In this document: one piece after another, positions 61,120 to 64,000 of the stretch
Layout: each line of letters begins with the position of its first letter
Position numbering within the stretch: position 1 is the first letter of the stretch
Assembly (NCBI GenBank): GCA_017514665.1
Contig: JAFWIX010000001.1
Span: 1-64,000 of the forward strand
Reading direction: 5' to 3'
From: Candidatus Saccharimonadota bacterium
Lineage (GTDB): Bacteria > Patescibacteriota > Saccharimonadia > Saccharimonadales > Saccharimonadaceae
DNA: 64,000 nt
Made by a program: the position numbers and the translations under genes
Notes under the pieces: generated by a model
Told to the model about the DNA's origin: nothing
The model's database searches: none
The model's input: only the letters and a program-made list of their open reading frames with translations

Positions 61120-62886
61120 TTATGCCAAATCACTCGCCACACGATTGACTTCTTCAATCGTGGTAATACCAGAGAGCGTCTTTAAAATTCCATCCTGACG
61201 CATTGTTACCACGCCTTTAGACTTTGCTACCTTCATAATATCATTCGCTGTAGCATGTGAAATAATCAACTTCTGAATATCCTCATCTACCGTAATTGCT
61301 TCATAAAGACCAGCGCGACCCGAATATCCACCTGGATTTTCCCTGTCATCAACTCCTTTTGCTAAAGTATATGACGACTGTTGCGCCAACGGCAAATTCG
61401 GATATCCTAAATCTTTGCTCACTTTTTCTACTTCTTCTTTTGTTTTCGGTAATAAATTCTCCATTACTTCATTAATGACACCGGTTTCAATTTCGTTAGA
61501 CTGATAAGTTTCACGTTTTGTTGCCACTCGACGCACCAACCTCTGTCCAATTACCGTATTCAAAGTCGATGCAATCAAAAACGGCTCAATATTCATATCC
61601 AAGAGACGTGGCAAAATACCGGCTGCCGAATTAGTGTGAAGCGTAGAGAACACCAAGTGGCCTGTCAACGCTGCCTGTACTGCCAAATTTGCCGTTTCTG
61701 AATCACGAATCTCACCTACCATTACCACATCTGGGTCTTGACGCAAAATCGAACGCAAACCCGAAGCAAACGTCAAACCTGCTTCTTCATTCACCTGAAT
61801 CTGATTGACGCCATCCATTTTGTATTCAACCGGGTCTTCAAGTGTCACAATATTAATCTTTTCGTTTTTAATCTGCGAAATCAAAGCGTAAAGCGTTGTC
61901 GACTTACCAGAACCAGTTGGACCCGAAGTCAAAATCATCCCGTTCGGACGGCTGATCCCTTCCATTACTACCCTCAATGGTCTTCCGGTCATACCCATTT
62001 CATTAATTTTCATTGTGGTTCCACTTTTATCCAACAAACGAATAACTACCTGCTCGCCCCATACTACCGGTGAAATTGCAATACGTAAATCGATTTCTTT
62101 CCCTGCAGCCATCACCGTAAACTGACCATCTTGCGGGATTCTATGTTCATCAATCTTTAAGTTCGCTAGAATTTTAATCCTTGATATCAAGGCCGGCTCA
62201 ATTGCCTTCGGCAGTTCCATAATCTGCCTCAACACACCATCTATGCGACATCTAATTATCAAAGATTCTTCTGTTGGTTCAACATGTATATCAGATGCTT
62301 TCGATTTTGCCGCATAATCAAGAATCTGATTCAAAGCTCTAGAAATCGGTGAATCCTCATTAATAACCTTAATATCGCCACGAGCCTTTTTCTGTTCTAT
62401 TTCGCTGTTTGTCGCCTTTACTGCTTGCTTAACGCTCGAAAAATCTCCCTTGTACTGTTCTAGTACCGCTTGCACCCCTTCAGTGGAGGTCATATAGGTT
62501 TTAATTGGCTTCTGCGCTACCGAAGCCAAATAATCAATCGCTTGTACATTTGTAGTGTCAAGCATTGCCACCACCAATTGGCCATTTAGCTCACCTAATG
62601 GTATCGCCATTGAGCGTTCCACCACGTCACGCGGCAGAGCCAACAAAATTTCCTGTTCTACGCGTACATTTTTTAAATTCACATACGGAATATTATTAAC
62701 TACTGCAGTCGCATGTGCTATAGCTTCATCAGTTACCGCGTTTTGCGACGCCAGTATCGCCAAAATTGGTTTTCTTACCTTTTCCGCTTCAATCTGAGCT
62801 TGTTGTACCACATTAGCATCAGCCAAGCCTTCGTTCACCAAAAGCGTCAAAACTTGATCTTGGGCTTCTTTCGTTAAAAGCCCCAT
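61120..62886 (-). CDS. pilB: Type IV pilus extension ATPase PilB
   Basis: A 588-residue PilB/GspE. The N-terminal MshEN-type domain (~residues 1-150) precedes the RecA-like core with Walker A GPTGSGKSTT (~328), Asp box TLEDPVEY, LRQDPDVVMVGEIRDSETA and His box TGHLVFSTLHTNSA. The usual tetracysteine zinc site near the C terminus is absent. AAGGGAATAAA precedes ATG, overlapping the stop of the upstream gene. It forms the cluster pilO-like / EF-hand gene / pilB and, past the island, pilT-pilC-pilD. Confidence 0.95.
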   Translation of the reverse strand: MGLLTKEAQDQVLTLLVNEGLADANVVQQAQIEAEKVRKPILAILASQNAVTDEAIAHATAVVNNIPYVNLKNVRVEQEILLALPRDVVERSMAIPLGELNGQLVVAMLDTTNVQAIDYLASVAQKPIKTYMTSTEGVQAVLEQYKGDFSSVKQAVKATNSEIEQKKARGDIKVINEDSPISRALNQILDYAAKSKASDIHVEPTEESLIIRCRIDGVLRQIMELPKAIEPALISRIKILANLKIDEHRIPQDGQFTVMAAGKEIDLRIAISPVVWGEQVVIRLLDKSGTTMKINEMGMTGRPLRVVMEGISRPNGMILTSGPTGSGKSTTLYALISQIKNEKINIVTLEDPVEYKMDGVNQIQVNEEAGLTFASGLRSILRQDPDVVMVGEIRDSETANLAVQAALTGHLVFSTLHTNSAAGILPRLLDMNIEPFLIASTLNTVIGQRLVRRVATKRETYQSNEIETGVINEVMENLLPKTKEEVEKVSKDLGYPNLPLAQQSSYTLAKGVDDRENPGGYSGRAGLYEAITVDEDIQKLIISHATANDIMKVAKSKGVVTMRQDGILKTLSGITTIEEVNRVASDLA

Positions 62887-62887
62887 T

Positions 62888-63241
62888 TTATTCCCTTACG
62901 AGATCAAGAGTAGCACCTCCCCCACCACTCTCATTATTCTCATTATTAGAGTTTTCTTCTTCCTCTGTGTTGTGGCAAGCCGTCCACTCTGCATCATCAA
63001 TTGTGCCATTTCTATCCCAGTCTTCACAATCCCCTACGTACACTTCAACTGTTGGATTGATTGCCTTAGAATTAAATACTTCCGAGTTAGGTTCATCTAC
63101 TTCGTTCGAAACCACATTAATAGTCTTAAAGCTTTTTGAATTCTCTTCTGGGTCACCTAGCAACATATTGCAAAGTAGTAATGAGACCAAGAAACCGCTA
63201 ATTGCTAACACAGCTACCATTAAAATGTCACTTTGTTTCAT
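62888..63241 (-). CDS. Membrane-anchored EF-hand protein in the pilus cluster
   Basis: A 117-residue protein with an N-terminal transmembrane helix (ILMVAVLAISGFLVSLLLCN) and an extracytoplasmic acidic domain. The segment DWDRNGTIDDAE (~residues 75-86) is a full 12-residue EF-hand/dockerin-type calcium loop, flanked by cysteines (GDCEDW and TACHN). An Asn/Glu/Gly-rich tail follows. It is encoded between the pilO-like gene and pilB, so it is probably a calcium-responsive pilus-assembly component. Confidence 0.6.
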   Translation of the reverse strand: MKQSDILMVAVLAISGFLVSLLLCNMLLGDPEENSKSFKTINVVSNEVDEPNSEVFNSKAINPTVEVYVGDCEDWDRNGTIDDAEWTACHNTEEEENSNNENNESGGGGATLDLVRE

Positions 63242-64000
63242 TTATTTTTCCTCCGTAGTCGTTACGCCTGTTGTCGCTGAAGAGCTACCAACAGCTGTAG
63301 CTTTATCACCACCATACACAGTTTTGTCAAATTCGCGCGCCTTCAAGTCATTCGAATAATAAGCATCGGAATTTACAGTTGTCTCTAACACACCATTACT
63401 CCATTCAAAATTCGCAGTTTTTATATGAAAAGTCCTAATTGATATTTCCAAATTTTCTAAAAATTTTTGTACTGTAACCAAAGGAGCTTTCATCGAAAAT
63501 GTTATTGGTATTTTTTGTAAGCTAGAACTCTTTGTCGGATCCGTTTCCGCTCCTTCATCTTCTACTACAGCCATTTCTTGATCGTCTGCTGACAAAGTTT
63601 CCGGCTCTGTTCCTGTTAACAAGAAAATTTGGTTTAAGCTTGCCATCGTTGCCTCTAGGTTCTCTTGTCCGGGCAAAGCATCTGGTATCACCCTCAAAGC
63701 AGAACACATACTCATCATCTTCAAGGCTTGTTCTTTTTCTTTGTCTGAGGTCGCTTTTTGATATTCTTTACTAAAATCAACCTTCTCATTGCCATCGTAG
63801 CACACAGCCTGGCTCTCTCGCGCCACCGACTCCAAGCTTTGATTGTTTGCCATCTCAACCAACACATTATATCTTAAAGTTTCTGGAATATCTTGTATAT
63901 TAATTGAATTCGGATCGCAAGAAGCCAACTCAGCATCACTTAATTTTTTATCGCCACCCGGATTACATACTCCTATATTGATAATTGTATCTTCGTAGGC
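63242..64000 (-). CDS. pilO: PilO-like pilus alignment protein, partial at window edge
   Basis: The frame is open to the window edge, so the N-terminus, expected to hold a transmembrane helix, is missing; at least 252 residues are present. The C-terminal part PITFSMKAPLVTVQKFLENLEISIRTFHI resembles the ferredoxin-like PilO domain (short strand, F-x-x-F-L-x-x-L-E, R). The middle is Cys/Asp-rich and may hold an extra domain. It abuts the EF-hand gene, whose start follows its stop by AAATAA spacing. The PilO assignment is by pattern and place, moderately sure. Confidence 0.6.
   Translation of the reverse strand, partial: AYEDTIINIGVCNPGGDKKLSDAELASCDPNSINIQDIPETLRYNVLVEMANNQSLESVARESQAVCYDGNEKVDFSKEYQKATSDKEKEQALKMMSMCSALRVIPDALPGQENLEATMASLNQIFLLTGTEPETLSADDQEMAVVEDEGAETDPTKSSSLQKIPITFSMKAPLVTVQKFLENLEISIRTFHIKTANFEWSNGVLETTVNSDAYYSNDLKAREFDKTVYGGDKATAVGSSSATTGVTTTEEK

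Overview
The window looks like part of a streamlined chromosome of a Candidate Phyla Radiation (Patescibacteria) bacterium, most probably Candidatus Saccharibacteria (TM7). The reasons are compact or reduced housekeeping proteins (ThrS without a TGS domain, a ~236-residue MiaA, a ~200-residue HolA, DnaG without zinc ligands), a Saccharibacteria-style type IV pilus cluster, a VirD4/TraG-like ATPase next to gyrase, a DUF2207 protein and CPR-type degenerate enzymes. TGA is used as a stop codon throughout, which argues against Gracilibacteria/Absconditabacteria. Phylum assignment is inference from content; no 16S sequence is available beyond its first bases.

Layout. 1-9.8 kb (minus strand): the 16S 5' end at the window edge with a perfect consensus promoter, a PAP2-like protein, a surface protein, gyrA, gyrB, a VirD4-like ATPase and two small genes. 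9.8-11.3 kb: an RNA-rich region with an unassigned structured ncRNA, two long-hairpin elements and tmRNA. 11.4-15 kb (plus): comM-like AAA ATPase, a TetR-like regulator, infC (ATT start)-rpmI-rplT-rpmB. 15-22.3 kb (minus): a third long-hairpin element, rnpB, a Nudix-RNase HI fusion with a structured leader, a site-2 protease, miaA, thrS and an SDR. 22.4-29.6 kb: accessory plus-strand genes, including a tandem paralogous pair with matched leaders and terminators and a GH10 xylanase-like gene, then yebC, a prepilin, ruvB and rubrerythrin. 29.8-42.6 kb: rpsO-truB, a degenerate DHH protein, rpsT, holA-mutM-polA, rpoD, dnaG and mscL. 42.6-52 kb: membrane and envelope genes, five tRNAs in the wider stretch, DUF1846, ndk and a Xer recombinase. 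52-64 kb: the type IV pilus cluster (pilD, pilC, pilT ... pilB, an EF-hand protein, pilO-like), interrupted between pilT and pilB by a ~5.6 kb island carrying a large serine recombinase and a restriction-modification-like module.

Expression signals are unusually readable. About twenty transcription-unit first genes carry a TATAAT-like -10 box that ends only 6-9 nt before the start codon, so leaderless mRNAs appear to be the norm. Downstream operon genes use clear Shine-Dalgarno sites. Only rrn, the two paralogs and one small unknown gene have the perfect TTGACA-17-TATAAT promoter.

The strongest candidates for something undescribed are: (1) a three-copy family of 140-200 bp hairpins whose inner stems covary around fixed unpaired bases; (2) the paralog pair, each flanked by 12-nt complementary segments that covary between copies and could join the 5' leader to the 3' UTR; (3) a tmRNA with a non-canonical T-loop and an odd putative tag; (4) a ~450-nt structured RNA with its own promoter; (5) a 117-bp in-frame palindromic insertion in polA; (6) an R-M-like module with two unrecognised genes; and (7) a 38-nt deleted copy of tRNA-Ser beside the intact gene.
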